A stretch of 64,000 nucleotides of DNA from Ensifer adhaerens (GTDB lineage Bacteria; Pseudomonadota; Alphaproteobacteria; Rhizobiales; Rhizobiaceae), in contig NZ_CP083350.1 in NCBI RefSeq assembly GCF_020035535.1, forward strand, positions 1,064,501 to 1,128,500, read 5' to 3'. Within the stretch, counting starts at the first letter, position 1, and each line of letters begins with the position of its first letter. The notes beneath the pieces are model-generated. The model had not been told where the DNA came from, did no database searches, and worked only from the letters and a program-made list of their open reading frames with translations. Both the position numbers and the translations under genes were made by a program. Shown here in pieces: positions 45,239 through 53,353 of this stretch.

Positions 45239-46042
45239 TCAATCGGTCGTCGCGCGGGTGACACAATTCACGGGCGCAGGCTGTGATTTGCAAGCGCCAG
45301 GGTCCGTGAAATCCTGTTCCTGGATTAGGCCGGTTACCAGACCCCACGAAAATTGCTCATCCCACGGGACCTCGTATACCCCCTCCTGGCTATGGGCCTT
45401 CTCAACCAGCTCGGTTTTGATGCCCATCTCCGAGAGATAAGTTGCGATCTCGCGTTTAGCCTTGCGCATCATCCGTTCGGCACGCTTGGCGTCTTTCATG
45501 GCCTTGAACGATTTGTTGTCCCTCGAATAGATAACCATGAATCCCTTGTGCAACCCAACCACGTTGCCCGGAGCGTTAAGCCGGACCACCCCACCGCCGA
45601 AAAGATAGACGCAGCCCGAAATGCAGTTGATCCCGTAGAATCTGGGAGTTCCAGGGACGAAGGGTATCTTTCGGCATACACTCGGTTTCGCCTGGCATTT
45701 GATAGTGTCGGCATAACCGATTGCGACTGTCAGCTTTTGTTTCCTGATGATCCGGCCGAGTTCCAAAGCCACCCCGCGATCCCCACCGTTCGACGCAATC
45801 ACGATCGGCAAGCGACGAGATCCAAGCGTCTTGAGCAGTTTCCGGAAGGATGCCGCCGTATCGGGTTCAATGGAGCCTGCAGCGAGGATCCACTCCGGGC
45901 AGGTGGGCTCACATTCGGGCGAGGAACTTCGCACAATCTGGAAGGTCATCGGATGATCCGGAGCATACGAGGAGGCTAGGGCGTCGGCAAAGGGGAAAGG
46001 CGCAATCACGATCGCTAGCAGAAAGGAAAGAAGGTTGCGCAT
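45239..46042 (-). CDS. secreted ClpP/crotonase-like protein (COG3904 type)
   Basis: The 267-residue protein has a Sec signal peptide (FPFADALASS) and then a ClpP-like fold: PIVIASNGGDRGVALELGRIIR, a variable loop, and GINCISGCVYLFGGG, where the serine occupies the position of the ClpP nucleophile. COG3904 proteins are predicted periplasmic and uncharacterised. The ATG at 46042 is preferred because the signal peptide begins there and AAAGG lies upstream. The frame stays open to 46246, which would put 68 extra residues before the signal. Confidence 0.65.
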   Translation of the reverse strand: MRNLLSFLLAIVIAPFPFADALASSYAPDHPMTFQIVRSSSPECEPTCPEWILAAGSIEPDTAASFRKLLKTLGSRRLPIVIASNGGDRGVALELGRIIRKQKLTVAIGYADTIKCQAKPSVCRKIPFVPGTPRFYGINCISGCVYLFGGGVVRLNAPGNVVGLHKGFMVIYSRDNKSFKAMKDAKRAERMMRKAKREIATYLSEMGIKTELVEKAHSQEGVYEVPWDEQFSWGLVTGLIQEQDFTDPGACKSQPAPVNCVTRATTD

Positions 46043-46246
46043 GGTGGCCTTTCTCAGATGAACTTGCAGCCAAGCATCACACCATGCTTTTGAGGCTTCC
46101 TGTCGCAGCTTAACGGCTTGGTCGCAGTGCTTCAGTTCGGCCGCACGCTCTTCCTCAATAGAGCGGCTGAGCCACCGTGCGTTCGGCCTACAATCCGGCT
46201 CCAATGGCATGTGCCTCATTCTATAGACGCTCATCGGTTCCCCCAC

Positions 46247-46638
46247 CCACTACAACCTGGACATTCAACATCTCATAATGCAATCTATAGTCAAGGCTTA
46301 TTTAGGTGTCACTAAACTGAGACATGTGCTATCGTCCAGCGTGAAGAGAACGACTTTAACCCTCGGAAGCGTCGGATTGGAACACAGGGCGAAATCCCAG
46401 GTCAGCGCAGGCCGCATTTGCGCCCATTCCCTTCATCCGCAACGCGTCTGTCTTGGAACATGCATGTCGTCGACGGTCTCATACGCCGCCGTTTGACGAG
46501 GAGCTTTGGGCTTCTCAGGCCCAAGTCTGAAAGCTTCGTTGTCATGCCCGCAACAGATCGGGCTTTCACTCGACGCGCAATTTGTAGGATTCACCATAAT
46601 GACCCGGAACTAGTCACTTCCTATGACGGTTTATACCC
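46247..46638. other. intergenic stretch without a supported gene
   Basis: No gene is supported here. Open frames on the plus strand lack ribosome sites and recognisable content. The segment leads into the two-hairpin module at 46639-46707 and could include the promoter of that transcript. Confidence 0.45.
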
Positions 46639-46707
46639 GAGGCCTTTTACGAGGGCCTCCGCACACTCTGTCCTCGGCCCCGTCTCGCCTTTCGGGGCCG
46701 CTTTTTT
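46639..46707 (+). ncRNA. two-hairpin RNA module with terminator (P1)
   Basis: Hairpin 1 is GAGGCC (46639-46644) with GGCCTC (46654-46659). After 15 bases hairpin 2 pairs CGGCCCCG (46675-46682) with CGGGGCCG (46693-46700), followed by CTTTTTT. This is a good intrinsic terminator with no supported gene upstream, so a short untranslated transcript is likely. Confidence 0.5.
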
Positions 46708-46828
46708 AGGACGCCGCGAAGCTTTTTAGAATGCCAGCGGTTCTCGCTTGTCCTGACCCCATTTCGCCGATCGAGATCAGGCACGAGCTTCACGAATGTG
46801 CCCAAGTGAAGTCTCTTAATCTCGGCCG

Positions 46829-46905
46829 AGCTCCATCGATAGTCCCCGGAATGGAGCCTATTGGCACTGCGCCGGCCTCGCTCACCCGGACGGGGCAATT
46901 CTTTG
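46829..46905 (+). ncRNA. two-hairpin RNA module, plus-strand member of a duplicated pair (P2)
   Basis: Hairpin 1 is GCTCCAT (46830-46836) with ATGGAGC (46851-46857). Hairpin 2 is GCCTCG (46875-46880) with CGGGGC (46891-46896), then AATTCTTTGA. The sequence is roughly 80 percent identical by eye to the minus-strand module at 51695-51782. Both precede paralogous small protein genes, so module and gene were duplicated together. It may be a leader or a separate RNA. Confidence 0.5.
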
Positions 46906-47024
46906 AACTTAGCGGCCTCAGACCTAGGTCTGATAACCCCTCCGCAAAGGTCCTAATCCGTCGTCGAACTTGAAGCCCTCTGCGTTGCTAGTGGAGTAAT
47001 CAACCGGCATGCGTGGCCTTTAAA

Positions 47025-47261
47025 ATGACGCCGAATGAAATCCCGCACTTTGTAAATGAGTTGCTTGCGGCCGGGTGCGAGATTACGGCCCTTGGCCGAG
47101 AGATGTACGTCATAGATGAGGCGAAGGGGTCCACAACCGAAAAGATTCGTCGGATTACAGAGAAATATGGGGACCGGGATTCGCTGAGACTGGAGATCGT
47201 CGCCCACCTCTGGTCGATTGGTCGATACATAGAGCTAGGGTCCGAAAGCACGCGGCAGTAG
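47025..47261 (+). CDS. small conserved protein, paralogue of 51192-51455
   Basis: The 78-residue protein is about half identical to the product of 51192-51455. Shared are NEIPHFV/TEIPSFV, AAGCEI/AAGCDI, MYV, RRI, YGDR and SIGR in the same order. The family is not known to me. A GTG at 47013 would add four residues. The paralogy and common upstream RNA module make it a real gene. Confidence 0.6.
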   Translation: MTPNEIPHFVNELLAAGCEITALGREMYVIDEAKGSTTEKIRRITEKYGDRDSLRLEIVAHLWSIGRYIELGSESTRQ

Positions 47262-47284
47262 GACCCAATCGCGGACGAGGAAGC

Positions 47285-47509
47285 CTATTTGTCGAAGCGA
47301 TCTAGAAAGGACATCAAAAGCCGCTCAACAATGATCATGAGGTGATACAGAGCGAAAAGGCAAACCGCCGCAGCGAATGCCAAGTATCCGAAACCTAACG
47401 TCCATACACACTGTTCAGTTGTGCAAGGATCGTTGTTTACGATGTACGAATAAGACCACGGCACGAACGCTGAAACCGCGAGGACGATCATTAATCTGTA
47501 TCTGATCAC
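47285..47509 (-). CDS. small two-helix membrane protein
   Basis: The 74-residue protein has two membrane segments (residues about 5-24 and 38-62), a periplasmic-type loop with two cysteines (CTTEQC), and a charged end (SFLDRFDK). The GTG at 47509 has AGGAGG 8 bases upstream, which strongly supports it. Just before that ribosome site an imperfect hairpin (ATGGC.CTC / GAG.GCCAT, 47526-47556) could affect translation. No family is recognised. Confidence 0.6.
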   Translation of the reverse strand: MIRYRLMIVLAVSAFVPWSYSYIVNNDPCTTEQCVWTLGFGYLAFAAAVCLFALYHLMIIVERLLMSFLDRFDK

Positions 47510-47879
47510 GAAACGAACCTCCTTATGGCCTCTGCGAAGCTAACGCCGAGCGCCATTGCTCAATGCCGGTCACGCCAGGTGCCCGATCCCCATCAGCTCC
47601 CAACGCTTCACGTCGTCGGTCAACGCAGCGTGCCTACGCTGGTGGCGCTATCCGTGCTTGCGGTCGGTCTCTACCTTTTCTTGGATTACTAGAGGTACTG
47701 CGCACCCGCGTCCTGACGCAGATCGGCCAGAGGCTCGAAGAGTAGCTTGGTAGCCCAACCTTCGATGCCGTGCTCAAGCTGTCGCTCCAAGGCCCGCTCG
47801 CCATTTGCGACATGCCTTGGCTGCCTCGCTATCTCGCGATCCTTTTCCTGTTTCATGCCTATTTGGGATTTTTATACGG

Positions 47880-48390
47880 GGTCGGTGATCAATTACCCTT
47901 CTTCACCGGAATACTGGTTCGACGGGACGAAGATCTACTTCGACGCGAGCCAGTCGATGCGCGCGCGCTTCATGCTCTCTCTGGAGGATAACAGCGCGCC
48001 GACGGGTGGCAGAAACAAGGTCCTGCGGCAATTCAATGAGGTGGCGTCAATGTCGTGCAGTTTCTGCGACCTGGTGCGGCCAACCCAGTCCTGGGCCGAC
48101 ATCATCATCATCGACAGCCGATGGCCGCAGGTCCAGATCCTGGCGGAAGGCTTCTTCAATGTGGCGGCCGGGACGATGTTGTCGTCGACGTACCTCTTGA
48201 CGGCAATGGCATGTTCCCGCTGGTCAAGTACATCACCGCCCACGGGTCGGGAGGCAATCAGACGCTGGCTTTACCGTATTCGGGAGCTGGCAGGCGATGT
48301 ATCGGCTGCCGTTCATCAAGCGGCTGAAAAACATCTACAACGGCCAGGCCCATGCCGCGGCCGCGTGCGCCGTTCCAGTCATAGCCAATG
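47880..48390 (+). pseudogene. decayed gene fragments of unknown family
   Basis: Protein-like pieces follow one another in shifting plus-strand frames: PSSPEYWFDGTKIYFDAS and QILAEGFFNVAAG in one frame, DVVVDVPLDGNGMFPLVKYI in another (shift near 48175), and FTVFGSWQAMYRLPFIKR in the third (shift near 48265). I cannot name the ancestor. Upstream to 47510 there is no supported gene, only LFLFHAYLGFLYG-like hydrophobic coding remnants. Confidence 0.35.
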
Positions 48391-48391
48391 G

Positions 48392-48847
48392 CTATTTCCG
48401 ACGCCGGATGCGGCTACGGCCAAGTCGGATCTCCACCATAATTCGCACCAGCCATCCTCTCACATCCGAGGTGTCGAGGAAGTCAGCCACATGGTCGATA
48501 GCGTGCTCCAAGGTTTGCTCAAGCAACGCGGTTGCTGCCTCCGGTGAGGCCGTGAGGCTGCGAGCCCAGGCAGAAAGCTCGGGAAGGAGGTCCACGACTT
48601 GCGTGCTGCTGCCGCCGCTCGAAGGCGGTGAAATCTGGGTATGCCGGCAAGCGTTTCTCAGCCGGAGTTCAAGTTCCCATGTATCGCGGGTCCCGCTCAT
48701 GTAGAGCGAAAGCGCCTCTCGCGCCAGGCATTCTCCCTCGTCGCTATGCCGCCCAATGTTTCGCGCGGCCACGACCTTTTCAAAGGCCGAGGCGATGACA
48801 GTAAAACCTTCAGGAAGGACGTACCCTGACTGCGTTTGATCAAACAT
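48392..48847 (-). CDS. hypothetical protein with degenerate sigma-70 region 2-like C-terminus
   Basis: The 151-residue protein starts with an ATG that has GGAGGAG 7 bases upstream, so translation is well supported. The first 70 residues (ARNIGRHSDEGECLAREALS) resemble short helical domains seen in rhizobial hypothetical proteins. The last 60 residues (LPELSAWARSLTASPEAATALLEQ...VRGWLVRIM) resemble region 2 of small ECF/EcfG sigma factors but lack the acidic residues and the region 4 part. It may be a sigma-factor mimic or relic. This is an inference from pattern only. Confidence 0.5.
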   Translation of the reverse strand: MFDQTQSGYVLPEGFTVIASAFEKVVAARNIGRHSDEGECLAREALSLYMSGTRDTWELELRLRNACRHTQISPPSSGGSSTQVVDLLPELSAWARSLTASPEAATALLEQTLEHAIDHVADFLDTSDVRGWLVRIMVEIRLGRSRIRRRK

Positions 48848-49137
48848 AGCGCAATCTCCTCCAATTGGGGCGAAAGCGCTTATGATCTCCCAGCCGCCGG
48901 AGCCCGTTTTAGTGTCCAGCGATGGACGTATTATGCGCCGCTAAGGCGCACTTGGCGAATCTTATTCCGCATCCGGCCGCACTGATCGCACCGCGGCAAT
49001 CCTCCTCGACAAGTATCAGGAGCATCGATGAGCCACAGCGCTCAGCAAGTTCGCGATGTCTCGTCGGGCAACTGGAATCTCGTGAAACCCCATTCGCGCT
49101 CGCGCGTTATTCCCTCGATGATGCGGTGAGGTATAAA

Positions 49138-49359
49138 ATGTCTATTCATATGCGAGATCTCAGCGAGGCTGTGCTTGATTTGCTTTATTGCCGTCCGACA
49201 GAGCCGGAATTGGATCACGAGCAGCATTTGCTCATTCAGGCATACCGATCGGGCCCAGCCTCTGAGGCTGCCTGTGAGCTTGCACGCTGTGGGCAGCCAA
49301 ATCCTGACGGCGCACCGATTGCGTCCCAACTGGTTGGCGGTAGAATGTTGCGTCTGTAG
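49138..49359 (+). CDS. small hypothetical protein
   Basis: The 73-residue acidic protein is not recognised. The ATG at 49138 has GGTGAGG 7 bases upstream. Its content (SEAVLDLLYCRPTEPELDHE) looks like a soluble helical domain. The frame is open from 48922, but only this start has a ribosome site. The 290 bases between 48848 and 49137 hold nothing else that I can support. Confidence 0.45.
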   Translation: MSIHMRDLSEAVLDLLYCRPTEPELDHEQHLLIQAYRSGPASEAACELARCGQPNPDGAPIASQLVGGRMLRL

Positions 49360-49417
49360 AAGTCGAACGCTCAGACCGAAGGCTCTGGACCGTTGCTGGT
49401 TTCGATCTGGAGCCTTC

Positions 49418-49624
49418 TCACATCAAGATCACAATCCTGCTGACGACGATCAGCGCAGCTCCGGGCCAAGCCGGCAGCGCAGCGATCCAATCTAGTAAAC
49501 GGCCACGGGCAGTTATCTGCTCAGCGGGAAGATCTCGCTTTCGGTCCGGTTCTCGTATGAGACCTTCAACCAGAGTGGTTCTCATCAGCCACATTAGCGC
49601 AGCGATCAGCCCGACCGGGCCCAA
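49418..49624 (-). CDS. possible small membrane protein
   Basis: The 68-residue frame from a TTG at 49624 has two hydrophobic segments (VGLIAALMWLM and PGAALIVVSRIVILM) with a charged middle (REPDRKRDLPAEQ). This is a plausible two-helix hairpin protein like the one at 47285-47509. There is no clear ribosome site, so it may not be translated. Confidence 0.3.
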   Translation of the reverse strand: MGPVGLIAALMWLMRTTLVEGLIREPDRKRDLPAEQITARGRLLDWIAALPAWPGAALIVVSRIVILM

Positions 49625-49690
49625 AGCATCTATTCGCTTCTGATCTCCAAATAACCACCCGCATCATTGCGGTACAGCGGTTGCTAGCTA

Positions 49691-50227
49691 CTAGATCTGT
49701 GTCGGATCCTCGATTCCGGTGTCGGAACGGACGCACTCTGCGATGATGTCACAGAAATCTCTGACGAGCCGATGACGAGCTTTTTCGCGCTCTTCGGGCC
49801 CCAGCGATGCGATGAAGGGCATTTCGTCTGATAACGCCAGCATAGCGGTCAAGTTCTGGTTCAAGACTTTCCGCGACGTGGAAAATGGCTCACGCATGTT
49901 TCGCAGCAGGCGCTGTATCGCTGTGGGATACCGGGTCAGGCCGGCCGCCAAATACGCGGACAGTTGTTCATCAGAAAAGGTGCGTATCGGCAATCGTTGT
50001 GGAACGGGCGGCGGCGAATGCCATGTGCTCGCTGCGCCCGGAGCGACTGCAAACACTGATTGGGAAAACCGCTCGTCTCGCTGCTGCCGCCGCAACAAGT
50101 AGGCGAGGACGATGGAAGCTATGAGCCGGCGTACGAACGAGCGCCGAATATCGGGCGACCAATTCACTACTAATCTCCGCAACGCTTCCGCTCGCTGGTC
50201 TGCGGACACAACTACCAAATCCACCAT
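49691..50227 (-). CDS. hypothetical protein
   Basis: The 178-residue frame is not recognised. It is basic and helical at the N-terminus (DIRRSFVRRLIASIVLAYLLRRQQRDE), proline-rich around residue 75, and has a helical C-terminus with REKARHRLVRDFCDIIAECV. Its start is close to the beginning of the lysozyme remnant on the other strand (50247). Expression is uncertain. Confidence 0.45.
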   Translation of the reverse strand: MVDLVVVSADQRAEALRRLVVNWSPDIRRSFVRRLIASIVLAYLLRRQQRDERFSQSVFAVAPGAASTWHSPPPVPQRLPIRTFSDEQLSAYLAAGLTRYPTAIQRLLRNMREPFSTSRKVLNQNLTAMLALSDEMPFIASLGPEEREKARHRLVRDFCDIIAECVRSDTGIEDPTQI

Positions 50228-50246
50228 TAAGAAAGAGGTAAATCCG

Positions 50247-50567
50247 ATGAACAGTACGATGTTCCTCGCCTATGCGAGGCGCGCGCCTTTTGACGGCCGC
50301 CTGACGCTATCCCAGATCGACGGCATGAATGCGATCCTCGACGAGTGGGATCGGCGCCAGTCGACCGGAAAGGTGATCGACAACCGGTGGCTCGCCTACA
50401 TGCTGGCGTCGGTGTTTCACGAGACGGGCGGCACCCTGCAGCCGGTGATCGAAAACCTCAATTACTCGGGCGAGCGCCTGACCAAGGTCTGGCCGTCGCG
50501 CTTCCCGACGATCGCCAGCGCCAAGCTCTTTGCCCGAAACCCGCGCACGCTGGCGAACACGGTCTAG
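50247..50567 (+). pseudogene. truncated GH19-type lysozyme/endolysin gene
   Basis: The 106 codons match the N-terminal part of phage-type glycoside hydrolase 19 lysozymes (FDGRLTLSQIDGMNAILDEWD, YMLASVFHETGG with the catalytic glutamate, PVIENLNYSGERL). The family continues with a VYANRxGNG block. Here the sequence GTCTAGCCAACCGTCATTGG appears to have lost two bases in that block, causing a stop at 50565-50567, and the rest of the gene is missing. GAGG lies 8 bases before the ATG. It is a prophage-like relic. Confidence 0.7.
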
Positions 50568-50630
50568 CCAACCGTCATTGGGCGCCGTGTTGCCGAGCCG
50601 GCCCTCCATAGTGCCCCTACCACAGCCGGA

Positions 50631-50804
50631 TCAGTGCATCACTGCGTCATCCAGCGCGTTTATCCACCCCCGCCGCTCAGCCTCTTCGGTAATCTGACGA
50701 AACACTCTGTCCTCTGAAGCATGAGGGAAAATCACGGTCGCGGCCATAAGCAACAGATGCAGGTCTACGTCGTCCAATTCTGCAAGCTTCAAGTCCTCTT
50801 CCAT
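50631..50804 (-). CDS. small acidic hypothetical protein
   Basis: The 57-residue protein (starts MEEDLKLAELDD, ends NALDDAVMH) has GGGAGG about 7 bases before the ATG at 50804. Only this start is well placed in a longer open frame. A helical, acidic protein is expected. It is preceded on the same strand by the hairpin at 50875-50912. Family unknown. Confidence 0.55.
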   Translation of the reverse strand: MEEDLKLAELDDVDLHLLLMAATVIFPHASEDRVFRQITEEAERRGWINALDDAVMH

Positions 50805-50874
50805 GTCAGATCCTCCCTTGAAACGAGAAAGGCTATGACGCAGGTCACCGTGGCCGCCGGGCGCAAAGTGCCCC

Positions 50875-50912
50875 CTTAAAAAGTATGGCCTCGCCGGGGA
50901 GAGCGAGGCCAT
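50875..50912 (-). terminator. hairpin module M1
   Basis: On the minus strand ATGGCCTCGC and GCGAGGCCAT form a perfect 10-bp stem around the pyrimidine-rich loop TCTCCCCG, followed by ACTTTTTAAGG. It is an intrinsic terminator located about 70 bases before the small gene at 50631-50804. It belongs to a series of similar hairpins in 50.8-52 kb. Confidence 0.6.
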
Positions 50913-51020
50913 TGGGCAGCTTCATAACCGGAGGGGTCGTGAAGGCGTCATCCTGATCGGGGACTCAGGCTGCCATAGGCGAGAAACGCCGACGCTGCTC
51001 TTGAGTTCCCGTCTCCGCAG

Positions 51021-51054
51021 AAAAAAATGGCCCCAAAGGCGACTAAGAAGCCAT
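51021..51054 (-). terminator. hairpin module M2
   Basis: On the minus strand ATGGCTTC pairs with GGGGCCAT over 8 bp using two G-U pairs, followed by seven T. The wobble pairs show that the minus strand is the RNA. It terminates transcription coming from the gene at 51192-51455 or from an RNA of its own. Confidence 0.6.
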
Positions 51055-51191
51055 TAGTGTCGCGCTTTTGTCGAGCCGGCAGGATCGCCAGCCCGCCTAT
51101 ACAATCGCCGCGCTTGAAATTGGTTCCTCGCCAGCTTTGATTTTCTCCTCGTACGTCGCAGCGTAGGGAAGGGATGATCGCCTTCCTAACG

Positions 51192-51455
51192 CTATTGGAG
51201 AGTTTCGTGCCACCGCACATCCACGAACCGCCCGATAGACCGAAGGTAAGCGATAATTTCAAACTTCAGAGGGGCGCGATCGCCATATCTCTCGCCGATC
51301 CGGCGAAGTTCCTCTTTTGCTTCTTCCTGCTCGTCGACACTGCCGAGCACATACATATCGTGACCAACGGCATTGATATCGCAACCGGCGGCGATGACTT
51401 CCGCCACAAAACTCGGGATTTCAGTTGCACTCATTTCGCGCTTGCTTTCGACCAT
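51192..51455 (-). CDS. small conserved protein, paralogue of 47025-47261
   Basis: The 87-residue protein starts at an ATG with GAGGAG 5 bases upstream. It is about half identical to the product of 47025-47261 (TEIPSFV, AAGCDI, MYVLG, ERYGDR, YLRSIGRF) and has a five-residue longer charged middle (DEQEEAKEELR). No function is known to me. It follows modules M4 and M3 and is followed by M2. Confidence 0.65.
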   Translation of the reverse strand: MVESKREMSATEIPSFVAEVIAAGCDINAVGHDMYVLGSVDEQEEAKEELRRIGERYGDRAPLKFEIIAYLRSIGRFVDVRWHETLQ

Positions 51456-51542
51456 GGCAACTCCTCGCTAAAAACCAAGAAACGACGGCGGGAGCGACGG
51501 GTTCCGACAGGGCAAAGGTGCTTCCTGTTGACCAGACAACAG

Positions 51543-51644
51543 AATGGCCCCGATGGGGCGTCGGGGCCATTCAGTACGCGTCATCATCATGAGGCTCCAG
51601 GAGAAGGGGTTGCCCTGGAGCCGGCTGTGATCCCGGGGAGGATC
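51543..51644 (-). ncRNA. hairpin module M3
   Basis: Three stems follow each other on the minus strand. They are GATCC-TCCCCG-GGATC (51629-51644), GGCTCCAGG with CCTGGAGCC (51593-51622, 12-base loop), and a perfect 11-bp AATGGCCCCGA with TCGGGGCCATT (51543-51571). The last lacks a T-run. It lies about 90 bases before the gene at 51192-51455 and could be its leader or a small RNA. Confidence 0.45.
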
Positions 51645-51694
51645 ATTGCTGTGCCTAAAACAGCGGATGCTTTAATTTAGTTCCCTATCGACCG

Positions 51695-51782
51695 TCAAAG
51701 AAATGGCCCCGTCCGGGGAGAGCGGGGCCTGAGGGCGGCTTTCGCCAATTAGCTCCATTCCTGGGACTAGTGGATGGAGCTC
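51695..51782 (-). ncRNA. two-hairpin RNA module M4, duplicate of 46829-46905
   Basis: Hairpin 1 is AGCTCCAT (51751-51758) with ATGGAGCT (51774-51781). Hairpin 2 is GGCCCCG (51705-51711) with CGGGGCC (51723-51729), then ATTTCTTTGA on the minus strand. It aligns along its length with P2 on the plus strand, including the bases after the terminator. It precedes the paralogous small gene in the same orientation. Confidence 0.5.
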
Positions 51783-51854
51783 AGCCCAAATCCCGCGGGG
51801 GTAAACGGATCGTAGGCGAACAGAAAACGGCCGGAGGCACCGAAGGTTCCTGAC

Positions 51855-51935
51855 GCCAAAAAAATGGCCCCAAAGTGTAAGCAAGGGGGCCAAAGTTCGT
51901 GCTTGTGCCAACTGAGCCCTCGCGGAGTGGAGGGA
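51855..51935 (-). ncRNA. hairpin module M5
   Basis: On the minus strand a small stem CCCTC with GAGGG (51917-51934) is followed by TGGCCCC with GGGGCCA (51865-51892, 14-base loop) and a run of seven T. The second is a clear intrinsic terminator. No supported gene ends just before it on this strand, which suggests a short untranslated RNA. Confidence 0.5.
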
Positions 51936-52059
51936 TGGACTCGCCCTCTAAAACGACCAGCCCTGGGGACGCATTCTGGTTAAAACGGCAATCTGAACAG
52001 TGCGTCATACTCCTCGGCGGGTGCGCTGCGCGATCTTGAACAAGTGCGGCAGTTTTTAC

Positions 52060-52197
52060 GTGAGCCAAGCGCCAATAGCCTTGTTCGATGCGCCTTGGAT
52101 TTTCGTTTATATCGCCTTCCTCTTCATCCTGCACGCATATTTTGCCGTGCTAGCACTGCTCGGTGTCTTCACACTGTTGGTACTGACCTTTAATTAG
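52060..52197 (+). CDS. possible 45-residue membrane peptide
   Basis: A GTG at 52060 opens a frame whose last 30 residues are almost entirely hydrophobic (WIFVYIAFLFILHAYFAVL onward), one or two membrane helices. Similar hydrophobic remnants (LAILFLFHAYLGFLYG) occur near 47.84 kb. There is no clear ribosome site and the frame is open from 52000. The 280 bases to the next gene are otherwise empty. Confidence 0.3.
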   Translation: MSQAPIALFDAPWIFVYIAFLFILHAYFAVLALLGVFTLLVLTFN

Positions 52198-52477
52198 CGA
52201 ACTATCGTTGCGCGCTCCGTTGCGGTCGCTTGAAAAACACGCGAGCCGTCGAAACCAAATATTTGAAGCGGGCCGGCGTAACGCCACCGTATAGCCACCG
52301 ACATAGCCGCGTTCGTTGATTTCACGAACCGGTCGACTGCCCGCGAGACCGGAATAGGTATTTATCCACTTGCGCCGACGGATGCAGGGACCCACCGTGA
52401 AGGAAAGGAAAGCGACCGCCGGTGAGGGATATGAGGAACGGGAATACAAAGATCAAAAATGAGCGAGTGAGCTGCAT

Positions 52478-53353
52478 ATGGGTAATCGATCCAAAAAATC
52501 GCAGATCAGAGGGCGTACGTTCAATGAGCGAACTAACCGCATAGGAGTGCATGCCGTTGGTACAATCTTCCTTGCAGACTTCCAGTGGCTCTTCCGCCCT
52601 CAGGAAGTCTCTGATCTCGGGATAGATGCGGTCGTGGAAATCCTTGACAACGATGAACCAACGGGACGGCTGATCGCGCTCCAAATCAAGACGGGTCCAT
52701 CATACTTTCGAAAATGGGGAGACGGCTATGCTCTAACCATCGAAAAAAGACATATCGAATATTGGATTAAATACTCCATACCTGTGTACGTCATCATTGC
52801 CGACCCCGAAAGAAAACTCTTCCTCTGGCAGAAGGTTGAACGGAGGCTCTGCACACCTACGCGCGGTGGCTGGCGCATTGGGATTCCCAGATCGAATCCA
52901 TTGAACCCCACGGCCAAGCCATTCTTTGAGCGGCCTGCTCCACGTGATGCTCAATCGATAGCTCGAGCACACTTCAAGTTGGACCGTGAATTAATCGATG
53001 AAATCTCCAGAACCGGCCGGGCTGCTATTTTTGTCTGGGATGAATGGAGGAATGAGAACGCTTGGCGCAACCTTCGGATCTATATAGATGGTGATAGATC
53101 CGTTGCAGCCGATCTAGTTCTTGATCTCGATTTGGCTGCGGATGGCGGATTACCGGAAATTATGGAGAAAGTGTTTCCATGGAGCAGGCACTGCTATGCG
53201 GAGGAGACGAGCATATCCGCGGAAGTAAAAGTGCATGTGCTGAGCGTCGAGTTACGAAACGAAGCGACGGCATATCTGCAGCTAGAGCGGTTTTTTGAAG
53301 CCGGTGAGCCGTCTGCGTCTTTACTCCTTCGCCGGGGGGAAGGTTCGTCGTGA
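52478..53353 (+). CDS. DUF4365 protein, putative PD-(D/E)xK nuclease
   Basis: The 291-residue protein has a DUF4365-like N-terminal domain (residues about 1-150). The core reads DLGIDAVVEI followed by GRLIALQIKTGPSYF, the D...E-x-K/Q-x-K layout of PD-(D/E)xK nucleases, and then KRHIEYWIKYSIPVYVIIAD, a strand common to this family. DUF4365 proteins are often found in defence islands. The C-terminal 140 residues are unassigned. It stands alone, with a probable small RNA unit 800 bp downstream. Confidence 0.75.
   Translation: MGNRSKKSQIRGRTFNERTNRIGVHAVGTIFLADFQWLFRPQEVSDLGIDAVVEILDNDEPTGRLIALQIKTGPSYFRKWGDGYALTIEKRHIEYWIKYSIPVYVIIADPERKLFLWQKVERRLCTPTRGGWRIGIPRSNPLNPTAKPFFERPAPRDAQSIARAHFKLDRELIDEISRTGRAAIFVWDEWRNENAWRNLRIYIDGDRSVAADLVLDLDLAADGGLPEIMEKVFPWSRHCYAEETSISAEVKVHVLSVELRNEATAYLQLERFFEAGEPSASLLLRRGEGSS

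Noticed and set aside
50948..51262. A 104-residue minus-strand frame overlapping the small gene at 51192-51455 and hairpin M2.
   Set aside because: It runs through a terminator hairpin, overlaps a paralogue-supported gene and has no ribosome site.
51672..51911. Short minus-strand peptides reading through the hairpin modules (for example one starting at the ATG in hairpin 1 of M4).
   Set aside because: A CAGGA sequence precedes some of them, but the similar residues in different modules come from the shared GGGGCCAT stem, and frames differ between copies, so coding is not conserved.
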